DNA of 64,000 nt from Chiua virens (GCA_019787685.1 JAHNUO010000011.1:1178001-1242000), one strand, 5' to 3'. Numbered from the stretch's first letter, positions 1 to 12,412 are shown. Notes: a model not told the origin generated them from the letters alone. Numbers and translations: made by a program.

Positions 1-844
1 GGTACCCAACACCCTCTGCAGTCGCTCATATACATTAGGTGGTGGCTCCTCGCTCGGCCCAGGGCATTTTGTGAGCAAAGGGACTCAACCTGCTCGAGGC
101 AACCATAGACTGGCGCATCTCGTTGTGATAGAAGTGGAGCTTCGCCTTGTGAGAGTCTCGCCTTTCTTATGAGATGCTGGGTCCAGTGACGGGCAAGTCC
201 CTGAATCTCTGAGTAGGTCATCCTGCGGCCAGAGCTTGTGCTTGAAGATAGTCACGGCGGATGGGGTAGCAGTAATAGTAGACGGTGGGCATTGCGGATA
301 GCTAAACCTGTCCAGAAAATGATATGAAAGTCTAAGGTAAAAATGGTGAACATGGTGACGTCGAACAATTGTTATGTAACCAACTATCCTAGCAAGTTGG
401 TCTCCGTTGTCATCACGCAACGATCAGAGTGATGGTCCCGCATGCGCAGATACAGCAGTCTACAATGATACAGGCCCCTCGATTCAGAATCCAACACTCA
501 ATCCATTGTCAGAGCCTTTGTATCATCATCAAGTCTCCTATCGGTACTACGACTAACTATGTTATACACACTTCAATTTACATGCATTTCATAGAGATAT
601 CCTGTCGAAAGGTATGGGTACGTACTCCATCCTCGTTTCAATTTCTGATGCACACTGGTGGGCGATGCCAAGGTCACAAGGGGGTGAACTCCAATGCTGG
701 ACTGACCTCGTGTTCGGCTCACAGGAATTCTGATTCGAATCAAGGCTTAGAAGCCACACCTGTCCAATACTCAATCCCACTAGCACACGCCCGGAAATAA
801 CGCTCCTTCAGTGTGCATCCCGGTTGATGCATTCACACTGTCCA
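1..844. other. Gene-less left edge
   Basis: I see no reading frame here with convincing protein character, splice signals or family motifs. Open frames on both strands are short and rich in the residues expected of chance translation. The stretch could hold the end of a gene that lies mostly outside the window, but nothing supports a specific call. Confidence 0.4.
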
Positions 845-2107
845 TGAGTACAATCGCGAGTTCATACTTCCCTACGAGCGGAGAGCAATACGGACGACAT
901 GTTCGGGGGGACAACGACGATTTCGCCAAGGTCCCAGCGCCGAAGTAAGTGATCGATCATCTTCTGACAATGATTTTAGTGGGTGTTCAGAATCAACTTT
1001 TCTTGTGCATTTCGAGCCAGCTATCGCCACGCAGTGCCGTTAGCGTCATGGTCATGGATAAAATTTGACGTCGATGCTGCGGCGTTCATTTTCCTAGAAA
1101 CTCACCAGGGTCGCCCGAAGCTTTGGAATGGAACCAGCATCCTCAAAATCCTTTGAAAACTGGACGTAGGACCAGGGAGTTTCGTATGCTGACTGGATGT
1201 AACGGTTGCGAAGTGTCCATCGTGTACAAGGTCAACATGTTTGATGACGGCAAGTTTTTGCAGTCAAGAGGATCAAGAGGAAGTTCGAAAAATGACATCG
1301 AGGCGGCCGTGATAGCCACCTTCGAATGACCGAAGACAAGTTTGTTCGAAGACAATTCTACAAATGCTTGGGACAAGGTATATAATCGATTAGATGTGCA
1401 GTGAAGCTGGGTCATTTCAGATGCCATGTCGGGCCTTTCTTCCACTATCCTGGCAACTTCCTAGATGTCACTCTCATCCTTCCCTTTATAAGGACTTTAA
1501 AAAACAAAAATCATATGGACCAGGCAAACGACCTTTACTTCCACCGAATTGAGTCACAGGAGGTGGAAATGCAGTTGCCATACGAAGGTACGTCTTATTT
1601 GCTCGAGCACTTCATCGGGAGTATGATGTGCTCGAGTTCAACAACATCAAACTCGAGAGCTACGTAACCTGCAAGCACAAATCCTGTCCTACCAGCAGCT
1701 CCTTCGCGGCTTCCGCCGCTCAGTTGCACTTGTAAGAGATACAGTCCAGCGATGAATGCCCCCCGGATTTCCGAAACAGAGCGTGAAGCCGCTGACGTCT
1801 TCCTCGCTAGGTGTGAACGTCCGGGATAGCAAAGCTATGCAGAAATTGGCAGAAGCAATGGAAGACTCTGCTGATATCATCCAGGTGCGGATCAATCCTT
1901 TCTCCTACCCTGCGAACGCGGGCACAATATGTCAACGGTCTCACGTTGTTTACCTCTTAGATAGCAATCGCGAACACCCTTTCATCCTGTGCCGGACGCT
2001 GTGGCCCTTGTTCTATGCAGATAACTTTATCTCCACCGAAGTCAGAAGGTGGCGTAGACTTCGCGATACTCGCTCTCCTCCCAACATCCGCCCCCCCTCT
2101 AATTGAA
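845..2107 (+). CDS. Possible unrecognised gene with coiled-coil trace
   Basis: A plausible first exon starts at the ATG at 845 (MSTIASSYFPTSGEQYGRH) and ends at a consensus gtaagt donor near 948. Further protein-like pieces follow: a charged segment around 1120-1326, a segment around 1620-1665 resembling YDVLEFNNIKLES, and a Q/L/R-rich helical piece (ELRNLQAQILSYQQLLRGF) around 1660-1720. The last two are typical of a coiled coil. The pieces lie in different frames that introns alone do not join cleanly. Either small indels break the gene, as they do in neighbours, or it is decayed. I do not recognise a family and infer no function. The far end is uncertain. Confidence 0.3.
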
Positions 2108-2431
2108 CTCTGATTCCGATGGGAGTGGAGCCTGGGTTTGAAGTTTTTTTTGGTACAAAGAGCATCAGATGTAACGATGTGGAGTAAAGTCACAAAGTGG
2201 ATAAGTAAGCTGAAGCAGGCCTATGGCCAATCCGCCGCCTTTCAAGGATACGAAGTGGGGACTGGGCGACGTTACGGCCTGCTTCGGGGGGTTATGTACT
2301 CTATTTGTTCCGCCGGTGGTTTTATATTGAATCAGTGGCATCCGAACAACGAACGCGTAACGTCCCTGCACTCAGCGCACTGGTACTACCTCCAAGTTGA
2401 AGTTCCCTAGCGCTTACCAGGACTGCAAAAG

Positions 2432-4049
2432 ATGCTAAGCTTGCTCTTTGGCTTGTTCGGCGTTGTTACCCTGGCCATTCTCTATGGTTACCTCAACGAC
2501 AGAAAACTAGGACAGCTTCCACCCGAGCGGCACTCGTTTTCTCGCCAAAGCGCTTCACGCCTCAGATCGCGCGCGCAGCCGCCGACAATTTGTCGAAAAA
2601 TCCAATCAGGATGAAGAACATACTTCCTCCCAAAACCGGTAGAAGATACATTGTTGTCGGTGGTGTAAGTTCCCTCGCTGTCTTCTACGCTTCCGCGCTG
2701 CTCGGTTAACTGATTCCTCACTCAGGCGGGTTTCCTTGGCGGTTGGATCGTCCTTCAATTATTGGAACGCGGAGAGGACCCAAAGAAGATCAGAGTTTTG
2801 GACATTCGCCCCCCCACTCGCCTAGATCTGCGATCAGGGGCTGCTCAGCAGGTCGCCTTTTTGCAGGTCGATGTGTCTGACGCAAGGGCTGTCTCCGACG
2901 CTTTCAAAGCACCCTGGCCTGATGCACAAGGAGAAGGAGAACCAGAAGTTACCGTGTTTCACACCGCTGCTAATATACGCTATTACGAACGCCATACCTA
3001 GGCTGCTCCCTCGATCGACCAAGGTGAATTACGATGGCACGATCAACGTGATCAACGCGTGCAAGGAGATTGGCGCAAATACCCTCATCTATACCTCCTC
3101 TGCGTCCGTTTTTGTACGCCGCTCGCGTTTTTGGTTATGGCCTTGGGAAAGCCAACCGCCGTTCTTGATCCAAGTGTTCAACGACGATGATAAACAAATA
3201 CCGAAGCGGAATGACCACTTCTTCTCCAACTACGCCATCTCAAAGATCGCAGCGGAAAAGGCTGTCCGCGCTGCGGATAAGTCTCCCACCAGTGGCCCAC
3301 GCGCCCTGAGGACCGGTTGTGTCCGTCCGGGGAATGGTGTCTATGGTCCTGGAGGGGACATGATGTGCGGTGCTTATCTCGTTCGGAAGTATAACCCAAC
3401 GTGGGTGCCAAACATCATACAGTCATTCATCTACGTGGAGAATTGTGCACTCGCGCACCTGTGTTACGAGCAACGTCTCATAGAGCTAGAACGAGGGTCA
3501 TCTAACCCTGATATTGGTGGCCAAGGCTTCCTCGTCACGGATGCAGGACCTCCCGTCACTTACGGCGACATCTACACCGCGCTTACCACGCTAGACGACA
3601 TCGTCGAATTCCCGATAGTATCAACCACCCTCATGCTTGCGATCTCGCACATCATCGAACCTATCTACATTGCCAAATTACTGCTGTCGGCTTCAGATTC
3701 GTGGATTGGACGCGTGATCGCTAGAGCGATACCCACGATTTCAGGGGATATCATAAACCTTCAACCGCCCATAATTGCACTCACATCTATTCATATTATT
3801 TTCGACGACTCTCGAGCCCGGCAACCTCCGAGCAAGGGAGGCCTTGGTTACAACGGACCATACACTACTCTAGAAGGGGTTTGCAAAACTGCCGATGTCC
3901 ATCACAAGTCGGATAAGAAGGGAGAGGAGCGATCTATGTCGGGTGGAGTGGGCTTCAGCTTTGGATGGTCCAAGTCAAAGGGTGTTAGACGTGCTGGGAA
4001 AGGTGTCGGCGAGCGATTGGATATAAACGCAATTACTGCTTTGAATTAG
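2432..4049 (+). CDS. 3-beta-HSD / sterol-4-alpha-carboxylate 3-dehydrogenase-like
   Basis: NAD(P)-dependent short-chain dehydrogenase of the 3-beta-hydroxysteroid dehydrogenase family. In ergosterol synthesis such enzymes (Erg26) oxidise the 3-hydroxyl and decarboxylate C4 of sterol intermediates at the ER. The protein begins with a hydrophobic anchor (MLSLLFGLFGVVTLAILYGY). The Rossmann motif IVVGGAGFLGGW is split by an intron near 2667-2727. Then come FHTAANIRYYERH, the serine segment IYTSSASVF and the catalytic YxxxK (NYAISKIAAEKAV near 3225). The C-terminal third includes further hydrophobic stretches. Two frame breaks interrupt the expected protein, near 2529 and near 2998. A frame resuming with ALVFSPKRFTPQI and RLLPRSTKVNYDG shows that the sequence is otherwise conserved. 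Family assignment is solid; the exact sterol substrate is inferred. A non-sterol 3-beta-HSD-like reductase is the alternative. Confidence 0.82.
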
Positions 4050-4506
4050 ACTATGCTTTGCACATTTTGAGGTTTAAATTTGATTCTAATAACCCGATGA
4101 CAGCCTCGCTGAGACATACACAGTTATGAACAGACGTGATGTTGATACATAACCCGACCAATATTCTCTGACGTGGGGACTTCATGCTGGGGTGGGGTGA
4201 GAATCAGTTTCGAATAGTAACCGGGTTGAACCTACTAGCTAATTATAATTGCGACCGCCGAGTCTGCGCCGTACATTTACCGAGGAGTCGGCACATCGTC
4301 CTTGTAATTGTCAATCTGGGTCATCACGAGGTGCCAGTAATCCGAAAATATTGGTCAGATTTCCGCCATATTTATGTAGCGTACTCACGCCGGCCCGATG
4401 TATCTGAGCCAAGGTCAGGAAACACCCACCAGTATATAATGCAACCTAGGAAAACAGGTTACACCGTTCGAGCCTATCATCCTGTGTCCGAATCTGCCTT
4501 AGTAGT
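4050..4506. other. Intergenic, 3-beta-HSD to aldo-keto reductase
   Basis: This spacer holds the 3' flank of the dehydrogenase and the promoter of the aldo-keto reductase. A TATA-like AGTATATAA occurs at 4432-4440, about 70 bp upstream of the ATG at 4507. No gene is seen. Confidence 0.45.
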
Positions 4507-6022
4507 ATGCCTGCCCGCATCAAACTCGTCTTGGTCAGTCGCTAACTGTCAAGTCGTGCATAATATCTGCCAGTCCAATCACTTACATGGTTTCATGCCG
4601 GCAGGGAACCGCCCAGTTTGGTCGAGATGCCTATCCCTTGGGTGCAAGGGTTAGCACAGTCGGAGACGCACAAAACCTGGTCAACTTGTATGTTAGCTAC
4701 GGCCACGACAAGCTCGACAGCGCGCGCGTCTATGGTACTTCTGAGGAGGTAAGTGAGCATGCAGAGTGCATGACAATGCGGAAGCCCCTGTCGAGATGTT
4801 GAAATGCGTGCCCTTCATATAGGTCATCAGCCAGCTTGACTTGAAGGGATGTACCCTGGACACAAAGTCGGTCTTTGGAAATGTCCCCAATACTGATCTT
4901 GAGGAACTAAAGTGGTACACAGAATACACCCCGTGGGAGCAGGCGGGTTCAAGGCGGAAAAGGTCAAGGAGTCGTTGGCAGCATCGGTCAAAGCCCTCGG
5001 AAACGTCAAAATACAAACGCTTTATCTGCATGCACCAGATAGGACCACACCCATCGAAGAGACGTTGTGCGCTGTCAACGATCTGTACAAAGAGGGACTT
5101 TTGTGAGTTTTACAGTCGGATCTCTGTCTGACAGTTTTTCATTGATACTGACCAGCGAAGAGTTTGGGCTGAGCAACTATAACTCTTGGGAAGTTCGTCT
5201 GGTGTCCGAATTTAGACATTACGCCTTGAGCTGAGGTTCCAATGTTGCAGGTCGCTGAAGTGGTGTGCATCGCCGATAAGCGTGGCTGGGTAAAACCTAC
5301 GGTTTATCAAGGTCTGTATAATGTCATCGAGCGCACCGTCGAAGCAGAGTGCGTATGCACCCAAACCTTAGCGAGAATATCCTGCTAAACACCATCATAA
5401 TGTGATCTCCTCTCAGACTCTTGCCCTGTCTGAGACACTTTGGAATTCGATTCTACGCCTACAGTCCGCTTGCGTACGTTGACGTCTCGACTCGTTCGTC
5501 AGCGCGGGCTCATCCATGTTCAACAGGAGTGGCGCCTTAACTGGACGGATCCTCACCGAAGAGGACACCAAAGAGCCCGGTGGACGATGGGACCCTAAAG
5601 TCTCCATTCTTGCTGGCAGACTGCAGGAACGTTATACCCCCATGTTACCCGCGCTCAGGGAGTTGAAAGGCTCACTGGTAAGAGCCCATCTCATGTCGGT
5701 GTGCCATACCCGTACTCACGCTAATTGTCGGTCAACTTTAGGAAGAGAATAACCTGACCCTTTCAGAGGCAGCCTGGAGGTGGTTGCAGCACCACAGCGG
5801 ACTCGACCCAGCAGCTGGAGACCGCGTTATCATCGGAGCGAGTAACCTCGTCCAGCTGGAGACTAACTTGCGGGGAAAGTAAGCACAACTTGCAACACTT
5901 TCCATTGAAAAATGAGCTGAATTGAAGGGAGTAGTAATGGAGGTCCTCTTAGTGAGGATATCGTCAGTCTATTGAATAGTACCTGGTTGAAGTTGAAACC
6001 TGCCGCACGCCATTACTGTTGA
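4507..6022 (+). CDS. Aldo-keto reductase (AKR7 / aflatoxin-aldehyde reductase type)
   Basis: NADPH-dependent cytosolic reductase of aldehydes and ketones. The first exon is only MPARIKLVL. After a short intron the frame continues with GTAQFGRDAYPLGARV. The catalytic aspartate/tyrosine segment follows as KLDSARVYGTSEE, then LYLHAPDRTTPIEETL, EFGLSNYNSWEV, the barrel strand VYQGLYNVIERTVE, and IRFYAYSPLA plus GGALTG, which bind the nicotinamide side. The tail IIGASNLVQLE is typical of the family. At least seven short introns are needed. Exon 3 (4823-5102) is one base short of the phase its splice sites require, so one base seems missing near 4925-4945. The final exon ends KPAARHYC. The family call is firm; the physiological substrate is unknown. 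Confidence 0.85.
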
Positions 6023-6179
6023 TATGGATGTACATTGTTAAAGAATGCCTTCTACTTGAAACTAAGGTGGAAAAAGGGTCTGTGCATAATGAAAACTTGT
6101 TGCAGGAAACATAACTGTCGATTGTTAATTGTGCCAAAAACTCTAGCACAATGAAACCTTGCTAGGGGGTGAGGTGCAT

Positions 6180-6184
6180 AAAAA
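6180..6184 (-). terminator. RNA polymerase III terminator of tRNA-Leu
   Basis: A run of five T on the tRNA sense strand begins a few bases after the discriminator base, as expected for pol III termination. Confidence 0.75.
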
Positions 6185-6187
6185 GGA

Positions 6188-6300
6188 TGACAAGAGGGAG
6201 ATTCGAACTCCCGCCTCCATACGGAGATGAGAAACCCGCCTTAGCAGGCAAGCTTATATAAGCTTGAGTCACACGCCTTGGACCGCTCGGCCATCTTGCC
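6188..6300 (-). tRNA. tRNA-Leu(CAA) with intron
   Basis: Read on the minus strand, the acceptor arms GGCAAGA and TCTTGTC pair (one G-U). The D arm is GCC/GGC, the T arm GGGAG-TTCGAAT-CTCCC, and a long variable arm CTCC-GTAT-GGAG marks a class II tRNA. The anticodon CAA lies at 6264-6266. A 29-nt intron at about 6234-6262 follows position 37. The intron contains AAGCTTG, which can pair with the anticodon region CAAGCTT, the arrangement known from tRNA-Leu(CAA) precursors in yeast. Mature length is about 84 nt. The anticodon stem carries a central U-U mismatch. tRNA-Ser(GCT) was considered because CTGCTAA occurs inside the intron, but no stem forms around it. Confidence 0.9.
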
Positions 6301-9017
6301 ATGATTGTCGTAACAACTTGATCTAATGTACGGAGCCGTCCACCGCCGGAATCAAATTGACCCGAGGCATCGGCAGTCTATTATTGAGCGGTCGACCTAC
6401 GAGGACCACTGGCATAATGACGAGCTGTACCATGCGCAGAAGAATGTTCGAAGACATAAAATGTGCTAGCAAGTGCCAGAAGAGCGAGCGGATTGCTCTT
6501 ACTAATTACTAGTAGACAATCGAGCTACTAGTGCGTCGCAAAGGTTCGTCTCCATTTCTTACCAAAGGCAGCAAATGGCTTGATCAAACGCCCAAGTTGC
6601 AACGCCCGAAATAATCTTACAACTTCTCGAGTCTCGACTTGATCAATGACGCTGGGAAATTGTTCACAATATGACACTTCGGGTCCGGCGTTTCAGCTGT
6701 ATAGACAATCAGTCTGGCTCACATGTGTCATAACAAAAGACGACATCTTTGATTTGATATTGCTATGACCATGCACCGTAGGTTTGACCAAAGTGACAAA
6801 TTTCGGACAATGAATCGCGATTCGCGGGAGCATCCCTGGGCGCCACGGTTCAAACGTCCAAGTTTGAAATGCTGCGGATGTTGTTTTTCCATCTCCCAAA
6901 GCGAGAAACTGAAACACTTGGAGATCAGAAACCGGCCATTAGATCCGAATCATCCGATCGTACCAAATCATGTGAATTTCTGACTATCCCAACATGTGTG
7001 CATGCATAGAAGCATCGACCTAACTCCGGGCATAGCCCCAGCCGCAACAGGTCTGCCACCTGTTGGCTATGATCTGATGGAGAAGAACTCGGTTGACATT
7101 GATGCGCCCGTTCCAGTATTGTTTATACTCACATCATTGAATACCTTTTCCAGAATTTACAGTAACCACGGTTACATTTTGGGTCAACTCGTTGACGTTG
7201 ACTTCGATTTCATGACAATATTGATTTGAGGGGATATTGTACAGCTTATTTTCAAGCATCGCCTGCAGCAGGCTAATGCGGTACAACGTCAAGACGTTTT
7301 ACCCGTCTTGGATTCCTGGGTTTTCCCACCATCAGGACAAACGAGAGGATGAGGTTGTAAAATACAAGTTCGCAATCTGCGAACGAACAATGTTCGTACT
7401 GTGATATTGGAGGGCGCGACGTCAGACCTCGGAGCTAGCGTCGGACGTGGCGGCAGCCGAAGAGGGTCACGCCTTTTGACTTCAATCGGACTTCCGATGC
7501 TTCTTTGGTTGAAACAGTTCCTGGAAACGTTCGATGAGGAAAACATGATTTGGTGGACAGGCAAGGATTCCTCCATTACACACCCGGCTTCGTAGTCGCG
7601 AATTTGAAAACTCGGTTCTAGAACGATGAACGATGATCGTCCCTTCCGGCCCACAATCAACTTTTAATGCCGATTGTGTTCGGACTCGGACCTTTCTTCG
7701 GCGTCAATCGTACGGTGACGTTTCCGGGTCCTCCGATCCGACTGAGACAAGGACCTCGATCGGCGGCGGGAGACGACGGCCGTCTCAAGGTTATACGATT
7801 GACTTCTTTGCTTCGTCCCGATGAGCGATCCATCGAGCACACGCGGGGGTGTACGACCAGGATGTCACAGGAATGGAAGTAGGACTAAGCTCCGGGACAC
7901 ATGGAACCGTGCGTGGACCCGGGACGATAGCGATAAGATTCCCCAGAAGGATATCTATGCGCGACAGAGACCAGTTCGTGCCTCCGAGTCATATATGGGC
8001 TCCTCAAATGACAGTACGTCGCCAGGCAGTCAACAGAACCCCCGTTGTAGACACGCGTTCGTCTGGCGCGTCAGAAACTCAGCCACGTGAGGTCAAAGCT
8101 GGAAGTTAGTGATCTGAGGCAGGTTTCTCAAACTGTTTCAGTGCTAAATCTGGACTAGGCTGATAGATCACTGGTCGGAGATGCTTAGAAGTTGGAAATC
8201 GCTCAGCGGACAGGTCTCACAGTAGGGGTGATTGTTTAGTGCTACATTTATGTCCGAGAAGAGGTGGAACAGCTCACATTTGCTATTGTCCCTTTCCCAA
8301 CACGTGCTATTTGAAATGGACGCTTGAAACCCGCAGTTAAGTAAACAAGATTGGGGCGGGGAAAGCTGTCTAGGCATTCACGGGTTCACTTTACAACCTG
8401 AAGAGGACCAAGCTTGTTTGTTCACCATTTTAAAACAAAAATTGGGCTTACCCTATGCGTACTGTGCCTGGAATTTGTGACAGATGTTCCGAAGTGCGGT
8501 GGGGGCTCCGTATGGGGCGCGTGATCGACCTAAATCGCGGCGGTGCGAGAGGCGCATGGCAGGAGCCAAAACACTAAACAGCAGAACACGGACCGAGCAT
8601 TCCTTGAAACGCGATCGGGCCCGGGAGTTGAGCTCGGGGGGACATTTGAAACCAAGATATAATGAGGTGTGCACGTCATTTGAGTCAGTGGTAATGCCAG
8701 TATATGTAGAGGAGGGTATGACGCAATACCTTGTATGTACTAGGTAGTCGATAGTCGTCTTGGCTGGCAACTCAGCGACAGACATCAATAGGACGACATG
8801 AACCCTGACCTTCCGCAAATTTAGCCGCTGTGATGGCCACAAGGTGGTACTAAACCGTCACTTCGGAAACCTAACGAGAGAGCAAGAACCCGAATAGGGT
8901 GATACGTTCAGTATTTAGCTTCCAACCGTCTCATCTGGTAACAATCACGAGATGCGAATCTAAACATTCGAGTCGGCAGGCGACGTCAGCAGTCCATTCT
9001 CTCCAGCCATCCCATCA
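6301..9017. other. 2.7 kb without a supported gene
   Basis: Several frames of 60-130 codons exist on both strands, notably around 7400-8110 (plus) and 8450-8840 (minus). None shows recognisable motifs or a consistent chain of exons. The 7660-8110 segment has protein-like composition in alternating plus frames and may be a decayed gene. I see no transposon ends or terminal repeats. Confidence 0.4.
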
Positions 9018-10049
9018 TCATGGCTGCACATCCGCGTCCGCGTCCACATCCGCATCCACGTTCATGTTCGAGCATATCCGTTGACTGATCCAACTGAGTC
9101 CCCAGGCACCCACGCGCGCCATGATCCACAGCACTGGCCGCACGCCCGGAATCAGTCGTACGACATCACGCACATCCCACACGTCCTTGTGATACGTAAT
9201 CTGGCCTTGTTCGTTAAACACCAGTCTTGTCATGACAGGCAATTGGAGATGCAGCGGCGACGGCACCGAGATGGGTGTCCCTGGTATCGGGAAGGAGGGC
9301 GAAGTTGGCATGGATACGGACGGGAGCGAGAGCTGCGATTCGCCGCTGCTAGGGAGACGATGCGGGCGGGCGGTGGAGCATCAAGGTTTTTGGTACTCGG
9401 TACGTGCTGTGGAGGTCAGGAAAAAAGAGGACGTTGAGAGTGTACTCGACAAAGCTCTTCTTGTGACCATCTGCAGGCGTAAATGGTACATGATGTCAAA
9501 CACGATCGAGCAACAGACAAGGAGATGACACACCGAAACTCTCTGTTTCGCTCACGTCGTCTATTTCGGCCCACATTCTGATAGCCTTGAACCAAGGGTC
9601 CCCAGCGTGTTTATTTGGTGGGCGCATCCTCAGGAGGGTACAAAGAATCGATAATGGCCGCGGCACGTCGATGGCACGGTACCGACGGGTGAGTGTGTGG
9701 ATGTCAGAAATGAGTGCGCGGGATGTCGCAGTAATCAATGGGTTCTCGTATCTACAGGACATTGCATCATTGTCCGACGGACGGGACGAATACACTTACA
9801 CTGTCACGTATTGTTAGGTTCATCTCCGCTGGATGAAATAAATGAACACGCGCCTGCGCGAGCGTCATAAAAAAACTCAGAGGTGCCTAAGAAACTGGGA
9901 AACGTGGTGCCATGTCCGCAAACTTCGACTGTGGTAGAGCTTCTCTGGATAATCGACAGTTCCCCTATCGAAGGAGATTTATGTATCCTCTGCTGAGTTG
10001 GACCAGTATCTTGTATCGGTGGTTGGGGTTGACTAGGGGCTACTGACAT
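9018..10049 (-). CDS. NTF2/SnoaL-like fold protein, uncharacterised
   Basis: Three conserved pieces read in order on the minus strand. The first is RYENPLITATSRALISDIHT around 9650-9755. The second is KAIRMWAEIDDVSETESFDG, leading into HKKSFVEYTLNVLFFPDL around 9420-9590. The third is LPVMTRLVFNEQGQITYHKD followed by WDVRDVVRLIPG around 9100-9245. The pattern of an early fold helix, ENPL and late 'F.E.G.I..H.D.WD' resembles cone-fold SnoaL/NTF2-like proteins of fungi, also DUF2358-type proteins. The C-terminal tail is an acidic repeat of Val/Asn-Asp-Ala-Asp units (9020-9070). A start at 10049 is tentative: the upstream exon with LFHPAEMNLTIRD fits the family, but its splice phase does not match cleanly. 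Function unknown. Confidence 0.6.
9020..9072 (-). repeat. Coding 6-bp repeat (Val/Ala-Asp units)
   Basis: Tandem CATCCGCGTCCGCGTCCAC-type hexamers encode alternating Asp with Val or Ala at the C-terminus of the NTF2-like protein. Confidence 0.6.
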
Positions 10050-10268
10050 CGATATACAGAGAACCGGTCTTTGAGCGTCGTAAGCAGGTCGTAAAAAGTC
10101 GTAGAAGTAGCGAGTGTCCTCGAGAGCAGGATGACTAGGAACGCAAGGAAATCGAGAACGAGATCATGGCTCGTGGGATCCATCAATTTGAAATTTGCCT
10201 TTATTGGAACCCGCGTAGTGTATTCACCACTGCACTGGACAAGATGATAGATCAGTAATTATAATATA

Positions 10269-12184
10269 TCACGCTGCTTCCCTACTTCCACGCCCCTGAA
10301 GCAACCGTCTCTTCGATGATTGGTCATACTCGACCGTCACAGACTGTTCTACATGCACCCGAACATCGAGATCCAATTCCCGAGGTGTACTCGGCGCATA
10401 CTCCATGTCTATTGGAGTTTTCTGGATTTCATCTGGGTTTCTGAACGCTGCGACAATATCGCGCCCAGGGTGAAGCGGGCGACTGAGGATGATATTCTCG
10501 AATCGCGCGAGCTCTGCAGGCTCTGACATTTCTGAAAATAAAACATATAAGTCCAATTCCGACTTAGTCCAAGATAGATCTCACCTCTTAGGTGAATCAA
10601 TATCCGTTGACTCATGATCCATGTAACTGCATAACCCATCGATGCGCTAACCACACAGTGTGCCATTTTCAGCAGTGGCAACAATGAGGTTTTATTGCTA
10701 CTTACCCTGCAGACTGATACCCGGCGGTATTACCATGAGTGTTACGCACTTTGATCGGAAATGATGACAACCAAGCTTACCTGTACAGCTGGATTACTTG
10801 CCCGGTATAAAATTAGATTGAAGACGTTGACACCTTTGGACAGCTTCAGGGGGAAAAAAAGACAAAGGCCAGTGGACTTTACCCGTCAATGCCAGGAAAT
10901 ACCCGAGGCCGTCGTATATCATCCTGAGAAAGCCGTAAATCCTGTGCCATGGACATTGTGCGCTTGGAGCTTACGTTCTTATCAAGCGAGACAATCTGCG
11001 ATCGAAGCGGATACAGTTTTAGGTTAGGTGTCCATTGACAAAGAGGTGAGTAAAATCAACACCGACCGGCCATGTATGGAATTATATCGAACGAGGTAGA
11101 ATGTGGAAATGGACAATGTTCCAGTGTCCCAGATTATCGATATGAGATAGTACGTCCATGCGGTCGGCGTGGACCCACTATTCCCTGGAGTGCAGCTAAA
11201 ACTCGTTGGATGAGTATTCTGACTTCAATATCTGTTCACGCCAACCAACCTTCCCTGAAGTTATGAACGCATAGGATCAATTGTGCCTTGGGGAATACAG
11301 TGGCCATGCAACTCACGTTGTCCAGGATGGCTGACAACAGAGAATTCAGCAAACCCCATTTGGGATCATAACAATGGGAAATGGGAGTGCCACTCACGAG
11401 CACGATGATACATATTAGTAAACCATTGGAGCTGTGTGGTGGGCACGTGTTGAGCGGGACACGAGGCGCCCAAAGAAACACGAAACTGACTATGGTCGTT
11501 AGAACGAAAGCGATGGCAAGCGCAACGCCAACACTTTGCTGTCTCCGAGCGATATTGAATGTTCTTAAGAGTTTTGGAAAGTCACGTTAGGCAGTCCGGA
11601 CGACAAGGAAACGCGCCACAGGTACCTGACACCAAGAATAACTTGCGAAGCCATAGATTGAAGAACTGGACGCGTCCATGAGTGGAAAAAGAACACGATT
11701 ACCAAGAAATGGGGACACCACCTTTGAAGACAGGTGCTATAAGATAATACTGGTGACATGTCTCGGTAGTGAATGCTGTAGCGAGAACGCCATAATTGCT
11801 GACAACCATGACAATGATGCTAAGATAACTGTCGGCAGTCAATCGTGAGACAGGACGTAACCAGAGGGAAGAAACGCGAGACGCGAACCGAATGAGAACG
11901 AAAAGAACGCAACCCAGACTGCAACCAAGGCATCAGCATCAGACCAACGCGACGAGAACGTCATGGCCACCGACCTCGGGCGTAAAATATTGGATTGGCT
12001 TCGATAGAACCGCACTTCGGCGGGCAACGTGATCAAGTAGCTGTGAGGACCGATGCAGTGAGCAATCATGGAAACGAAACAAAAAGTGCGACGATGACAA
12101 AGAAGCAGCGCGGATCACTCACTCGTAACCAGCGATTGACAGCGACACGATCCTGAGGTATTTTTCGGTCTCTTGCCCAACCAT
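10269..12184 (-). CDS. DUF6533 multi-pass membrane protein
   Basis: Basidiomycete membrane protein of unknown role. The start MVGQETEKYLRIVSLS at 12184 leads straight into the family signature (IAGYDYLITLPAEVRFYRS, joined across an intron). Hydrophobic helices follow: a segment with a serine/aspartate-rich loop near 11940; IVMVVSNYGVLATAFTTETC near 11760-11815; GVALAIAFVLTTIVSFVFLW near 11470-11530; WTYYLISIIWDTGTLSIST near 11110-11170; DGLGYFLAL plus NVFNLILYRASNPAVQ near 10780-10920; and YAVTWIMSQRILIHLR near 10590-10640. The soluble tail ends QGRGSREAA. At least eight introns are needed. The topology resembles a seven-helix receptor-like protein, as is usual for DUF6533. No ligand or pathway can be inferred. 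Confidence 0.82.
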
Positions 12185-12412
12185 GTTGAATAGATTGGTG
12201 GTGCAGAGTCCAGACTCGACACAAAACTTGAAAGGTTCAGGCCCAGGGCTCCAGAATGGTATAAGAATTTATTTATATATGACGGTCGGTGGTAGTCCCG
12301 TTGGTTCTGCCGTGTGCTGCCGTTAGGATCGTAATAGGGAGGGTGGTTCTCGTTACTTCTTCCGATTTGGAGGGTCGGGCGTGATGCCATGGAGCCAAAC
12401 TTGGCATTTTAA

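Noticed and set aside
4910..4945. 28-bp GT-AG segment in the aldo-keto reductase that would restore frame
   Set aside because: Too short for any known spliceosomal intron in fungi of this type. A missing base is more likely.
6230..6260. CTGCTAA inside the tRNA, suggesting tRNA-Ser(GCT)
   Set aside because: No anticodon stem can form around it, whereas the CAA reading gives a stem, a normal-size intron and the known intron-anticodon pairing.
7400..8110. Run of plus-strand frames with Gly/Arg-rich sequence
   Set aside because: The pieces alternate frames without usable splice sites and match no family I know. They are not strong enough for a gene call.
8453..8842. 129-codon minus-strand frame
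   Set aside because: Long for chance, but with no motif, no exon partners and an overlapping plus-strand frame of similar quality.
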